Shown piece after piece: positions 1 to 7,069 of a DNA stretch of 9,064 nt; position 1 is the first letter of the stretch; every line of letters starts with the position of its first letter. A program made the translations under genes and the position numbers. The stretch is taken from contig DIFU01000120.1 of NCBI GenBank assembly GCA_002419285.1, positions 1-9,064 on the forward strand, given 5' to 3'. The notes below the pieces were generated by a model. The model was not told where the DNA came from. It ran no database searches and worked only from the letters and a program-made list of their open reading frames with translations. Source of the DNA: Prolixibacteraceae bacterium UBA5740 (lineage in GTDB: Bacteria; Bacteroidota; Bacteroidia; Bacteroidales; Prolixibacteraceae).

Positions 1-1506
1 TGCAATTCCACTGAAGGAATGTGTATTGCAGGCGTGTTTGGAGGTATTGATTCAGGCATTAAAATGACCACCCGAAACGTGTTTTTGGAAAGTGCATGTT
101 TTGATCCGGTATATATCCGCAAAGCTTCACGCAGGCACGGATTGTTTACCGATGCTTCCTTCCGGTTTGAACGCGGCACCGATATCAATGCCACTATATA
201 TGCCCTAAAAAGGGCAGCACTGCTGATTCAGGAAATTGCAGGAGGCTCCATTTCATCCGAGATTAAAGATTATTATCCCCAACCTGTTCAGGGATTTCCG
301 GTTGAAGTATCCTTTCATAATATTAACCGGCTAATCGGGAAAACCATTCCGAAGGAAACCTTGAAAGAGATATTGGTTTCGCTGGAAATGGAAATCGTAT
401 CGGAAACAGAACGTGGACTCTCACTGATGGTCCCAACCTATCGGGTTGACGTTCATCGTGAAGTGGATGTGATTGAGGAGGTTCTTAGAATTTATGGATA
501 TAACAACGTTGAAATTCCGACCCATGTATCAGCTTCGTTGAGCTATGCTGAAAATCCTGATCCCAACAAGGTAAAGAATGTGATTGCCGACTACCTGGCT
601 GCCCAGGGCTTTTACGAAATGTGGTCGAACTCCCTCACAAAGGCATCCTACTATGAAAACATGAAGGATTATCCCGCAGAGAAGACCGTCAAGTTATATA
701 ACCCTTTGAGCAGTGACTTGGGAAGCATGCGGCAAACCTTGCTGTATGGAGGTTTGGAATGCATTCAGCTCAATACAAACAGGAAAAACGATGACCTCAG
801 GTTGTTCGAATTTGGGAATTGCTATTTCTTTAAAGGAACCCATTACAAGGAAGATCCTGCCGCCAACTATTTTGAGGAGGAACACCTCGGATTGTTTATC
901 ACCGGGAACCGCGAAAACCAGAACTGGCTTACCCCGGAAACCACCGCTTCGTTCTTTCTTCTGAAGTCCTATGTCGAAAATATTCTGACCCGGCTTGGAT
1001 TTAATCCGGAACAATTGAAGGTGAACGACTCGGACAATGAAATTTTCTCGGAAGGGTTATTATACGAAACAGGCAACAAACAAAAACTGGTTGAATTCGG
1101 AATTGTCTCGCCCAAATGGGCCAAACCATTTGACCTTGAAAACGGCGTCTATTATGCTGACTTTGACTGGGGGCAAATTCTTTGGGAAAGCAAAAAGAAC
1201 CAGGTAAAATTCTCTGAGCTTCCCAAATACCCCGAGGTAAGAAGAGATTTGGCATTGGTTCTCGACAAGGAAGTAAAATTCTCGACCATCAAGAATATTG
1301 CGATTGCAAGTGAAAGAACATTGCTAAAATCGGTTAGTTTGTTTGATGTATATGAAGGCAAAGGTGTTCCGGAAGGAAAGAAATCCTATGCGGTCAGCTT
1401 TATCCTGCGTGATGACAACAAAACATTGAATGACAAACAGATCGACAAGGCAATGGAACGCATTCTTACTGCTTGCGAAAAGCAGACAGGTGCCAGACTT
1501 CGCTGA
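1..1506 (+). CDS. pheT: Phenylalanyl-tRNA synthetase beta subunit, 5'-truncated by window edge
   Basis: The beta chain of the alpha2-beta2 cytosolic enzyme that charges tRNA-Phe; the beta chain carries tRNA recognition and editing, while the alpha chain holds the catalytic site. The frame is open from base 1, so the ATG at 19 is internal, not the start. There are 501 visible codons against roughly 800 for the family, so about the N-terminal two fifths is missing. Visible parts in order: the end of the B3/B4 editing domain (GVFGG near visible residue 11, then TDASFRFERG around 50-60); the B5 domain (about 100-170, ending IEEVLRIYGYNNVE); the catalytically inactive class II-like core (about 200-400, with SMRQTLLYGGLE and LRLFEFGNCYF); and the C-terminal ferredoxin-fold anticodon-binding domain (about 403-501, starting PKYPEVRRDLALVL). 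The reading frame is intact to the TGA. Identity is secure from motif order; pheS is not in the window. Confidence 0.97.
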   Translation, partial: CNSTEGMCIAGVFGGIDSGIKMTTRNVFLESACFDPVYIRKASRRHGLFTDASFRFERGTDINATIYALKRAALLIQEIAGGSISSEIKDYYPQPVQGFPVEVSFHNINRLIGKTIPKETLKEILVSLEMEIVSETERGLSLMVPTYRVDVHREVDVIEEVLRIYGYNNVEIPTHVSASLSYAENPDPNKVKNVIADYLAAQGFYEMWSNSLTKASYYENMKDYPAEKTVKLYNPLSSDLGSMRQTLLYGGLECIQLNTNRKNDDLRLFEFGNCYFFKGTHYKEDPAANYFEEEHLGLFITGNRENQNWLTPETTASFFLLKSYVENILTRLGFNPEQLKVNDSDNEIFSEGLLYETGNKQKLVEFGIVSPKWAKPFDLENGVYYADFDWGQILWESKKNQVKFSELPKYPEVRRDLALVLDKEVKFSTIKNIAIASERTLLKSVSLFDVYEGKGVPEGKKSYAVSFILRDDNKTLNDKQIDKAMERILTACEKQTGARLR

Positions 1507-1560
1507 TTGCAATGACTTACTTTTTTAATTACGCTTCAAACTTATAATGCCGGTCGGAAC

Positions 1561-2490
1561 ATGCAAAACCAGGCCAAAGGTGTTTTATATGCGGTCATCA
1601 CTGCCGTTTTATGGGGGATACTGGCTGTTGCCCTGAAGGTAGCTGGTGACGAAGTGGAAGCGCCTACCATTGTATGGTTTCGTTTTAGTCTGGCCTTCCT
1701 GCCCCTGCTCGCCTGGCATATCATAAAGAAACCCCGGGAGCTCAGAATCCTTTATAAGCCTCCAGTCATACTGGTAATCGCTTCCATTACGTTGGCCTAC
1801 AATTACATTGGATTCATGTGGGGGGTAAATTATACCACTCCATCCAATGCCCAGCTGTTTATCCAGACAGGCCCAATTTTGCTGACTTTTGCCGGAGTAA
1901 TCTTTTTCAAGGAAGTCATCAGCAAGAGACAGCTCGTAGGGTTTATCATTACCTTCTTTGGGTTCTATCTTTTCTATAACCAACAGATCAGTGCACTGAC
2001 CAGTGGTGAAAACCTTTATATGAAAGGTGTTCTGTTAACCCTGAGCGGGGCAATTGCCTGGACAGTATATGCCGTATTGCAAAAGAAACTGGTTGTACAT
2101 TTTTCAAGCCTTACCCTGAATTTGTTTTTGTTTGGTCTGCCAACTTTGCTATACCTGCCGTTCGTGAAATTCTCGGATTTGGCTCACTTAAGTCCGGTCA
2201 TGTGGGCCATCATGATATTTCTTGGAATGAATACATTGATCGCTTATACAACCCTTTCAGTTTCCCTGAAGTATCTGGAAGCCGGAAAAGTAAGCATTAT
2301 CATCATACTGAATCCATTGATCACCTTTGTCATTATGGCCATACTGACAAATATGGAAGTAACCTGGATCAAGGGAGAAAACTTCACCCTGCTATCGGTG
2401 ATCGGGGCCGTCATCGTCATTGCCGGAGCTATTTTAGTTATCCGGAAAAACAAAAAAACGACAATATTAACCCGGGATAGAGCAAGGTAA
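1561..2490 (+). CDS. EamA/DMT-superfamily permease, substrate unknown
   Basis: An integral inner-membrane protein of 309 residues, the usual length for the drug/metabolite transporter (EamA, RhaT-like) superfamily. It shows about ten hydrophobic segments, near residues 7-28, 36-54, 68-86, 95-115, 123-140, 155-173, 183-201, 212-232, 243-263 and 275-294. This is the duplicated 5+5 EamA arrangement. Family hallmarks are a small-residue-rich first helix containing VLWG, the segment TTPSNAQLFIQTGPIL in helix 4, and its second-half counterpart LEAGKVSIIIILNPL. The C-terminal tail is basic (RKNKK), as expected for a cytoplasmic end. It starts 54 bases after pheT on the same strand and may be read from pheT or from its own weak promoter: TACTTTTT at 1518-1525 matches seven of eight positions of the Bacteroidota -7 element but has no -33 partner. 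EamA sequences do not reveal their cargo, so no substrate is proposed. Confidence 0.9.
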   Translation: MQNQAKGVLYAVITAVLWGILAVALKVAGDEVEAPTIVWFRFSLAFLPLLAWHIIKKPRELRILYKPPVILVIASITLAYNYIGFMWGVNYTTPSNAQLFIQTGPILLTFAGVIFFKEVISKRQLVGFIITFFGFYLFYNQQISALTSGENLYMKGVLLTLSGAIAWTVYAVLQKKLVVHFSSLTLNLFLFGLPTLLYLPFVKFSDLAHLSPVMWAIMIFLGMNTLIAYTTLSVSLKYLEAGKVSIIIILNPLITFVIMAILTNMEVTWIKGENFTLLSVIGAVIVIAGAILVIRKNKKTTILTRDRAR

Positions 2491-2514
2491 AACCTTTTCA
2501 TTCATGTCAGCGGC

Positions 2515-3240
2515 TTACACCACGTGCATGTTTTCAGTAGAGACAATTTCAAGTCCTTTATAACGCAGCATCAGATTGGCCACTGCCAGCGTGTCCTTTT
2601 CGCAATACCTGATAATTCTGTCTATATCCTTCTCCACATAATAAACATGGGCAACCTGGCTTCCGTCAATGTCGTCCTTGGGAGTAGGTATATCCAAAAG
2701 GGCACAAAGCAGTGATAATGAAGTATAATGCTTGAAGTCACCAAATTTCCACAACTGCAGTGTATCTATCAATACCTCTTTGGTTTCCCAGGGCTTCATA
2801 CCTGCAATGTTGAGCAGGTTGGGGATTTCAACCCTGTTTACAAGCATTCGTCTTGCAATATAGGGGTAATCAAACTCCTGGCCGTTATGGGCACAAAGTC
2901 TTCGTTTGTTGGAGGAAGCAAATTTATTCAGGGCACTGCCAAAATCATTCAGCAAGACAGCTTCATCCGGGTCATGAAATGATTTGACCCTGTAATGCCA
3001 TTCATTAGCTTTACGAAACAGGTACCCGGCTGAAATGACGATAATTTTTCCAAACTCGGCATAAATGCCTGCCCTGTCATACAAATCCTCAGGGCTCACA
3101 GTTTCAGTAACCGAACTACGCATTTTATTGGCCCATAAATTTTGCCACAAAGGACTCAGATCTTCAAATTTGGGTACAACGGGAACCGTTTCGATATCAA
3201 TAAACAACACTTCCTCTATGTTCAATTGCTCAAGCATCAT
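2515..3240 (-). CDS. Predicted 3'-5' exonuclease, DNA polymerase B-like (PF10108 type), DEDDy
   Basis: A 241-residue stand-alone protein of the DnaQ/RNase H-like exonuclease fold, resembling the 'predicted 3'-5' exonuclease related to PolB' family common in Bacteroidota. Exo I is LFIDIET, with metal ligands D15 and E17. Exo II is AHNGQEFDYPYIARRM, with D124. Exo III is RYCEKDTLAV, with Y212 and D216 spaced YxxxD, which makes it the DEDDy subclass. All four acidic ligands and the tyrosine are present, so it should be active on DNA or RNA 3' ends. No polymerase domain is attached. The ATG at 3240 overlaps the udk stop by 11 bases (ATGATG, so the second ATG at 3237 is an equally good start). This suggests cotranscription and coupled translation behind udk. 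Its gene end meets the permease gene convergently across 24 bases, with no clear terminator hairpin. The biological substrate is unknown. Confidence 0.88.
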   Translation of the reverse strand: MMLEQLNIEEVLFIDIETVPVVPKFEDLSPLWQNLWANKMRSSVTETVSPEDLYDRAGIYAEFGKIIVISAGYLFRKANEWHYRVKSFHDPDEAVLLNDFGSALNKFASSNKRRLCAHNGQEFDYPYIARRMLVNRVEIPNLLNIAGMKPWETKEVLIDTLQLWKFGDFKHYTSLSLLCALLDIPTPKDDIDGSQVAHVYYVEKDIDRIIRYCEKDTLAVANLMLRYKGLEIVSTENMHVV

Positions 3241-3859
3241 TGGGCTTATCTTTCTTAAGGATTTGTTTGATGTAATTGGTCAGGATTTCAATGGCACGGC
3301 GGTTCATGCCCCCCTGTGGTATGATGATGTCGGCAAAATGTTTGGTAGGTTCAATAAACTGCAGATGGCTTGGACGAACCGTTTTTTCATAACGTTCAAG
3401 GACCTGGTTAACATCCCTGCCCCTCTCCATGATATCCCTGCGGATAACCCTGGAGAGCCTGACATCCGAATCGCAGTCGACATACACTTTCACGTCCATA
3501 AGGTCGCGAAGTTTCTCATTGGAAAGACAAAGTATTCCTTCGATGATCAGCACATGCCGGGGCTCAACCATAACAATTTCGTCGAGGCGGGTACAAGTTA
3601 TGAAGGAATAGGTAGGCTGTAGAATCGGCTTCCCGGCTTTCAGCGCCTCGACATGTTCAACCATCAGCTCAAATTCGATTGCATCCGGACGGTCGTAATT
3701 TTTTTTCCGGCGTTCCTCCAGCGTAAGGTCACTATTGTCGTAATAATAAGAATCGTGAGAAAGAACAGCAACTTCATTTTTGGTAAATGACTGAATAATC
3801 TTTTGAACCACGGTAGTTTTCCCCGAACCTGTTCCTCCTGCAATGCCAATAACCAGCAT
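3230..3859 (-). CDS. udk: Uridine kinase (uridine/cytidine monophosphokinase)
   Basis: Phosphorylates uridine and cytidine to UMP and CMP with ATP or GTP in cytosolic pyrimidine salvage. At 209 residues it has the usual bacterial length. The Walker A loop GGTGSGKT sits at residues 8-15. The likely catalytic aspartate is D36, in the segment SHDSYYYD. The nucleoside-binding signature NYDRPDAIE is at 54-62, followed by KAGKPILQPTYSF. The Walker B-like strand is VLIIEGILCL (103-112). The lid segment RRDIMERGR is at 140-148, followed by TVRPSHLQFIEPTKHFADIIIP, typical of Udk rather than of phosphoribulokinase or pantothenate kinase. It is the first gene of a two-gene minus-strand unit with the exonuclease gene. 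Its start lies in a 114-base divergent region. On the minus strand the best promoter candidate is TAATTTAG (plus coordinates 3915-3922), one base off TAnnTTTG, which is only suggestive. Confidence 0.96.
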   Translation of the reverse strand: MLVIGIAGGTGSGKTTVVQKIIQSFTKNEVAVLSHDSYYYDNSDLTLEERRKKNYDRPDAIEFELMVEHVEALKAGKPILQPTYSFITCTRLDEIVMVEPRHVLIIEGILCLSNEKLRDLMDVKVYVDCDSDVRLSRVIRRDIMERGRDVNQVLERYEKTVRPSHLQFIEPTKHFADIIIPQGGMNRRAIEILTNYIKQILKKDKPNDA

Positions 3860-3926
3860 AATTTAGGCTTGTGTTAATAAAAACTGCTTTTTATGACAGC
3901 TCCCCTGCCGGCTGCTAAATTAGTGC

Positions 3927-3934
3927 TATTTTTG
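3927..3934 (+). promoter_or_regulatory. Bacteroidota-type -7 promoter element for the Dabb-manA-engB run
   Basis: TATTTTTG is an exact match to the Bacteroidota primary-sigma -7 consensus TAnnTTTG, 39 bases before the start of the Dabb-domain gene. No good -33 TTTG is visible at the expected distance, so the match rests on the -7 element and on two near-identical elements upstream of prs and rplY. It lies in the udk/Dabb divergent region 3860-3973, in which I see no gene or terminator. Confidence 0.6.
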
Positions 3935-3973
3935 CGATGAATTGCTTCACACCGAGATTAAAGATACACCTAT

Positions 3974-4273
3974 ATGATAAACCATATTGTTCTTTTTAAG
4001 TTGAAAGCTTACCCGGCAGAAGAAAAAGAGGCTATTCTGCAAGAGGTCAAAACGCTGCTTGAAAGTCTTCAGGAAAAGATTGATGTTCTTAAATACATCG
4101 AAGTTGGCATCAACTATGAGCTTGAGTCAAAAAGTCATGATCTGGCACTTATTTCCCATTTCGCTTCAGTTGAGGACCTTGACGCTTACAGGGTGCATCC
4201 CGAACACGTGAAAGTAACCCACCGCATGGCTGAGGTTGTTGAATCAAGAGCGGCAGTTGATTTTATATTTTAA
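3974..4273 (+). CDS. Dabb-domain (stress-responsive alpha/beta barrel) protein
   Basis: A small cytosolic protein of 99 residues forming a single Dabb domain, a ferredoxin-like fold that normally dimerises into an alpha/beta barrel. Family marks are the N-terminal strand MINHIVLFKLK, the segment IEVGINYE in the middle, HDLALISHFASVEDLDAYRVHP with the conserved aspartate/leucine/tyrosine spacing, and the HPEHVKV histidines at about 76-79. Dabb proteins include stress-induced plant proteins and some cyclases or antibiotic-modifying enzymes, but most bacterial single-domain members have no known reaction and none is claimed here. The gene ends 17 bases before manA and probably shares its transcript from the promoter at 3927. 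The start has an A/T-rich leader and no Shine-Dalgarno sequence. Confidence 0.87.
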   Translation: MINHIVLFKLKAYPAEEKEAILQEVKTLLESLQEKIDVLKYIEVGINYELESKSHDLALISHFASVEDLDAYRVHPEHVKVTHRMAEVVESRAAVDFIF

Positions 4274-4290
4274 AAGTTTATAAGTTACCC

Positions 4291-5274
4291 ATGAGCAATC
4301 TGTATCCATTAAAATTTAAGCCAACCTACCAGGAAAGAATCTGGGGAGGCAGTCGCATGCACGCTCTGCTTAACAAAGGTGTTTGTGAAAATGGTGGTTG
4401 TGGCGAAAGCTGGGAATTATCTGGTGTTGAAGGTCACATTTCCATCGTTTCCAATGGTTTTCTGGAAGGAAATGATCTTCAGGAATTGATTGAAATATAC
4501 ATGGGTGACCTTGTGGGTGACCGGGTATACGAAAAGTTTGGAACTGAATTTCCCCTGTTGATCAAGTTTATTGACGCCATGGACGACCTGAGCATTCAGG
4601 TGCATCCGGGTGATGAACTGTCGGGAAAGAGGCACAACGCCTACGGGAAAACCGAGATGTGGTATGTACTTCATGCCGATGAAGGATCCGTGTTGAACTC
4701 AGGATTTAACCAACCCGTCGACAGGGAAAAATATCTCGAATACCTGAATCAGGGAAAGCTGACTGAACTGCTTCATTTCGAGGAGGTAAAAGAAGGCGAT
4801 GTTTTCTTTATTCCTGCCGGCCGTGTTCATGCCATTGGCAAGGGACTCGTGATCGCAGAAATCCAGCAAACCTCCGATATCACCTATCGTATTTACGATT
4901 ACGACAGGAAAGACAAACATGGCAATCTTCGGGAATTGCATACCGACCTTGCCATCGATGCCATCGATTTCAGTTACAAAAAGGAATATAAAACACAATA
5001 CAAGCCAGTTAAAAACAAAACTGCAGAAGTTGTCACCTGCGACTATTTCATTACAAACATTGTCCTGTTTGATCAGCCTCTGAAGAAGGAGATTGAACAT
5101 CTTGATTCTTTTGTCATATACCTTTGCATTGAAGGAGATTATGAGATTGTGTGGGACGGAGGTCGCGAAAAGGTAGGTAAAGGAGAAACCATTCTGATTC
5201 CTGCCAGTCTTACTGAATATCAACTCGAACCCACTTCAGGGGAAACCAAATTACTGGAAGTACACCTGCCCTAA
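4291..5274 (+). CDS. manA: Mannose-6-phosphate isomerase, type I (short form)
   Basis: A zinc-dependent cupin enzyme interconverting fructose-6-phosphate and mannose-6-phosphate, which feeds GDP-mannose for glycan synthesis or lets mannose enter glycolysis. It has 327 residues, the length of the compact Firmicutes/Bacteroidota type I form rather than the roughly 390-residue enterobacterial one. The N-terminal PLKFKPTYQERIWGG is typical. Expected zinc ligands are all present: Q103 and H105 in IQVHPGDE, E122 in GKTEMWYVL, and H180 in FIPAGRVHAIG. The substrate-site arginine is in QTSDITYRIYDYDR, near residue 200. A second, non-metal cupin half follows and ends in LLEVHLP. It sits between the Dabb gene (17 bases) and engB (28 bases), so cotranscription is likely. 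A direct repeat GCCATCGAT x2 at 4951-4968 only encodes AIDAID. Confidence 0.95.
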   Translation: MSNLYPLKFKPTYQERIWGGSRMHALLNKGVCENGGCGESWELSGVEGHISIVSNGFLEGNDLQELIEIYMGDLVGDRVYEKFGTEFPLLIKFIDAMDDLSIQVHPGDELSGKRHNAYGKTEMWYVLHADEGSVLNSGFNQPVDREKYLEYLNQGKLTELLHFEEVKEGDVFFIPAGRVHAIGKGLVIAEIQQTSDITYRIYDYDRKDKHGNLRELHTDLAIDAIDFSYKKEYKTQYKPVKNKTAEVVTCDYFITNIVLFDQPLKKEIEHLDSFVIYLCIEGDYEIVWDGGREKVGKGETILIPASLTEYQLEPTSGETKLLEVHLP

Positions 5275-5302
5275 GATGGCAGCAGGACATTAAACATTTT
5301 AT

Positions 5303-5902
5303 ATGGATATTAAGCAAGCCAAATTTGTTGTCAGCAATTCTTCGGTATCGAAGTGCCCACGCCCCGACAAGCCGGAATATGCATTTATAGGTCGTTCGAA
5401 TGTGGGAAAATCGTCCCTGATCAACATGCTTGTAAACAGTAAATCACTGGCGAAAACATCGGGAAAGCCAGGCAAAACCCAATTGATCAATCATTTTTTG
5501 ATTAACGAAGAATGGTATCTGGTGGACTTGCCCGGGTATGGATTTGCGAAAGTGCCCCAAACTGAAAAGAAGAAATGGGAAAAGTTTATCCGTGAATATA
5601 TTATAAAGCGGGAAAACCTGTATTGCCTGTTTGTCCTTGTTGACATCAGGCACGAACCTCAAATGGTCGACCTCGAATTCATCGAATGGCTGGGTATCAG
5701 TTTTATCCCGTTTTCCATCATTTTCACAAAAGCAGATAAGTTGAAACCCGAAGAAATTGAGCCAAAAGTTGAAGCATACAAAAAAGTATTGCTTGAAAAA
5801 TGGGAATCCCTGCCAGACATATTTGTCTCATCAGCCGATAAATTCATGGGCAAGGCTGAAATCCTCGAATTCATTGATAAAGTGAATAAGGAAAACCGTT
5901 GA
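5303..5902 (+). CDS. engB: Ribosome biogenesis GTP-binding protein EngB (YsxC/YihA)
   Basis: A small TrmE-Era-EngA-EngB-Septin family GTPase that acts late in 50S subunit assembly and is essential in many bacteria. Its 199 residues match the family length. GTPase motifs are complete: G1 GRSNVGKS (30-37), the G2 threonine in KPGKTQLINHF (T59), G3 DLPG within LVDLPGYGFAKVP (75-78), G4 TKAD (142-145), and G5 SSAD (176-179). The N-terminal extension (1-25) contains the SxxxxxxPRPDKPEYAFIGRSN context typical of EngB. It is the third gene of the Dabb-manA-engB run, 28 bases after manA. The 116-base region downstream (5903-6018) shows no convincing terminator hairpin, so some read-through into prs is possible. 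Confidence 0.96.
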   Translation: MDIKQAKFVVSNSSVSKCPRPDKPEYAFIGRSNVGKSSLINMLVNSKSLAKTSGKPGKTQLINHFLINEEWYLVDLPGYGFAKVPQTEKKKWEKFIREYIIKRENLYCLFVLVDIRHEPQMVDLEFIEWLGISFIPFSIIFTKADKLKPEEIEPKVEAYKKVLLEKWESLPDIFVSSADKFMGKAEILEFIDKVNKENR

Positions 5903-5970
5903 CGACCAACCGATAAAGTTTGGCCGAAGCAAATTATCATGGGCTCCTTTTATTGCCTCCAATAAAATTT

Positions 5971-5978
5971 TACTTTTG
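5971..5978 (+). promoter_or_regulatory. Bacteroidota-type -7 promoter element for prs
   Basis: TACTTTTG exactly matches TAnnTTTG, 40 bases before the prs ATG. A partial -33 (ATTG at 5952-5955) lies 15 bases upstream, a little closer than is usual. The surrounding gap 5903-6018 contains nothing else that I can recognise. The prs leader ends in an A-rich run (AAAGAAATAAAA) directly before the ATG, the usual Bacteroidota substitute for a Shine-Dalgarno sequence. Confidence 0.6.
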
Positions 5979-6018
5979 CATAACGATTTGGTAATAATCA
6001 TCCATCAAAGAAATAAAA

Positions 6019-6960
6019 ATGGGATCAAAAAGCCATCCGCTTAAAATTTTCTCCTGTAGAAACAGCACCTACCTTGCCGAAAAAATCTGTGAAAGCCTTG
6101 GTCTGAACCTGGGGTTGACATCCTGTCCTGTCTTCTCGGACGGAGAGTTTGAACCTTGTTTTGAAGAAACAATCAGGGGCTCACATGTTTTCATCGTACA
6201 ATCCACGCCTCCACCGGCCGACAATCTGATGGAACTGCTCCTCATGATTGATGCAGCCAAAAGAGCAAGTGCCTACAAGGTAATTGCGGTCATACCTTAT
6301 TTCGGGTATGCCCGACAGGATCGCAAGGATAAGCCACGTGTATCGATCGGTGCCAAACTGATGGCAGATCTGCTTTCAGCTGCAGGGGTCGACAGGGTAA
6401 TAACCATGGATCTCCATGCTGACCAAATTCAGGGATTCTTTAATGTTCCGGTCGACCATCTTTTTGCATCAGCCATGTTTATTCCATTCATCCGGAATAT
6501 GGGCTTGAACGATATCGTTATCGCCTCGCCTGATGTAGGGGGAACCAAAAGGGCCAACACCTATGCCAGGCTGCTGGAAACGGATATGGTAATATGCCAT
6601 AAATCGAGAGCCAAAGCCAATGTTGTGGATAAAATGACATTGATTGGTGAAGTTGCCGGGAAAGACGTTATTATCGTTGATGACATGATTGACACCGCCG
6701 GCACCATCAAAAAGGCCGCAGGCCTGATGAAAGACAAGGGAGCCAACAGTGTTCGTGCATTTGCCGCACATGGCGTTCTCTCGGGAAATGCGATTGAAAA
6801 TATTAAAACTTCACAACTGGAAGAGGTCTATTTTACGGATTCACTTCCCCGCAGGAACAGTTGCGACAAGATCAAATACATCAGCGTGGCCGATGCATTC
6901 GCGGAAGCCATTGCACGTGTTTATAAAAATCAGTCGATAAGTTCCTTATATTTCAGATAA
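6019..6960 (+). CDS. prs: Ribose-phosphate pyrophosphokinase (PRPP synthetase), class I
   Basis: Makes 5-phosphoribosyl-1-pyrophosphate from ribose-5-phosphate and ATP, the shared precursor of purines, pyrimidines, NAD, histidine and tryptophan. It has 313 residues, normal for class I. Visible motifs: FSDGEFE at 39-45, QSTPPPADNLMELLLMIDA at 61-79, the ATP-binding flexible loop with RQDRKDKPR at 99-107, the metal-binding histidine in MDLHADQIQGFF (H133 in this numbering), SPDVGGTKRA at 170-179, and the PRPP-binding loop IIVDDMIDTAGTI at 218-230. The loop form KPRVSIGAK, instead of the proteobacterial RxPITAK, is what I recall from Bacteroidota Prs. It has its own promoter element 40 bases upstream. 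It is followed by a 109-base gap and then rplY, an order also seen in Firmicutes (prs-ctc-pth). Confidence 0.97.
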   Translation: MGSKSHPLKIFSCRNSTYLAEKICESLGLNLGLTSCPVFSDGEFEPCFEETIRGSHVFIVQSTPPPADNLMELLLMIDAAKRASAYKVIAVIPYFGYARQDRKDKPRVSIGAKLMADLLSAAGVDRVITMDLHADQIQGFFNVPVDHLFASAMFIPFIRNMGLNDIVIASPDVGGTKRANTYARLLETDMVICHKSRAKANVVDKMTLIGEVAGKDVIIVDDMIDTAGTIKKAAGLMKDKGANSVRAFAAHGVLSGNAIENIKTSQLEEVYFTDSLPRRNSCDKIKYISVADAFAEAIARVYKNQSISSLYFR

Positions 6961-6964
6961 ATAC

Positions 6965-6972
6965 TATTTTTG
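6965..6972 (+). promoter_or_regulatory. Bacteroidota-type -7 promoter element for the rplY-pth-S4 cluster
   Basis: TATTTTTG exactly matches TAnnTTTG and begins only five bases after the prs stop codon. No convincing -33 is seen; GTTC at 6941-6944 has acceptable spacing but poor sequence. If used, transcription would begin within a few bases downstream of 6972, giving rplY a leader of roughly 90 bases, more than twice that of prs or the Dabb gene. Confidence 0.55.
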
Positions 6973-7003
6973 CACCGCTTTTTCTTTAACGGCAGCTCAA
7001 ATT

Positions 7004-7069
7004 ATGCATGCTGTTTGCCCTTTCTTCGAAAAGGGAGGACTGAGTACCATAATTAAAATTTACATTTAA
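7004..7069 (+). other. Candidate 21-codon leader ORF abutting rplY
   Basis: An ATG at 7004 opens a short frame, MHAVCPFFEKGGLSTIIKIYI, whose TAA (7067-7069) touches the rplY ATG and lies in the same frame. It falls wholly within the predicted rplY leader. It has no recognisable homology and no Shine-Dalgarno sequence. It could be a regulatory leader peptide or simply a chance frame; at this length chance is the default, so the call is tentative. Confidence 0.2.
7018..7035 (+). promoter_or_regulatory. Possible leader hairpin upstream of rplY
   Basis: CCCTTT (7018-7023) and AAAGGG (7030-7035) form a perfect 6-bp stem with a 6-base loop CTTCGA. No U-tract follows, so it is not an intrinsic terminator. 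The 3' arm runs into GGGAGG (7033-7038), which contains a GGAGG anti-Shine-Dalgarno complement about 31 bases before the rplY start. A role in rplY translation is possible but unproven. Confidence 0.3.

Noticed and set aside
19..21. ATG at 19 as the start of pheT
   Set aside because: The frame is open from base 1 and the protein there is mid-domain (end of B3/B4), so the real start is outside the window.
1543..1548. TATAAT resembling an E. coli -10 box upstream of the permease gene
   Set aside because: It is only 12 bases before the ATG, has no -35, and Bacteroidota use a different promoter consensus.
2491..2514. Possible bidirectional terminator between the convergent permease and exonuclease genes
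   Set aside because: No stem longer than about four pairs and no paired T/A tracts are visible in or around the gap.
3065..3622. Open frame of 185 codons on the plus strand across the exonuclease and udk genes
   Set aside because: It lies antisense to two genes with complete catalytic motifs, spans their junction, and its translation has no recognisable domain.
4951..4968. Tandem GCCATCGAT repeat in manA
   Set aside because: Two copies only, in frame, encoding AIDAID; fits ordinary coding sequence.
4699..5223. Open frame of 174 codons on the minus strand within manA
   Set aside because: Antisense to a fully conserved enzyme; its hydrophobic, cysteine-rich translation is what reverse-reading this coding sequence gives.
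5903..5970. Possible terminator or small RNA after engB
   Set aside because: Only a four-base CCAA/TTGG pairing is present, with no U-tract; not enough to call.
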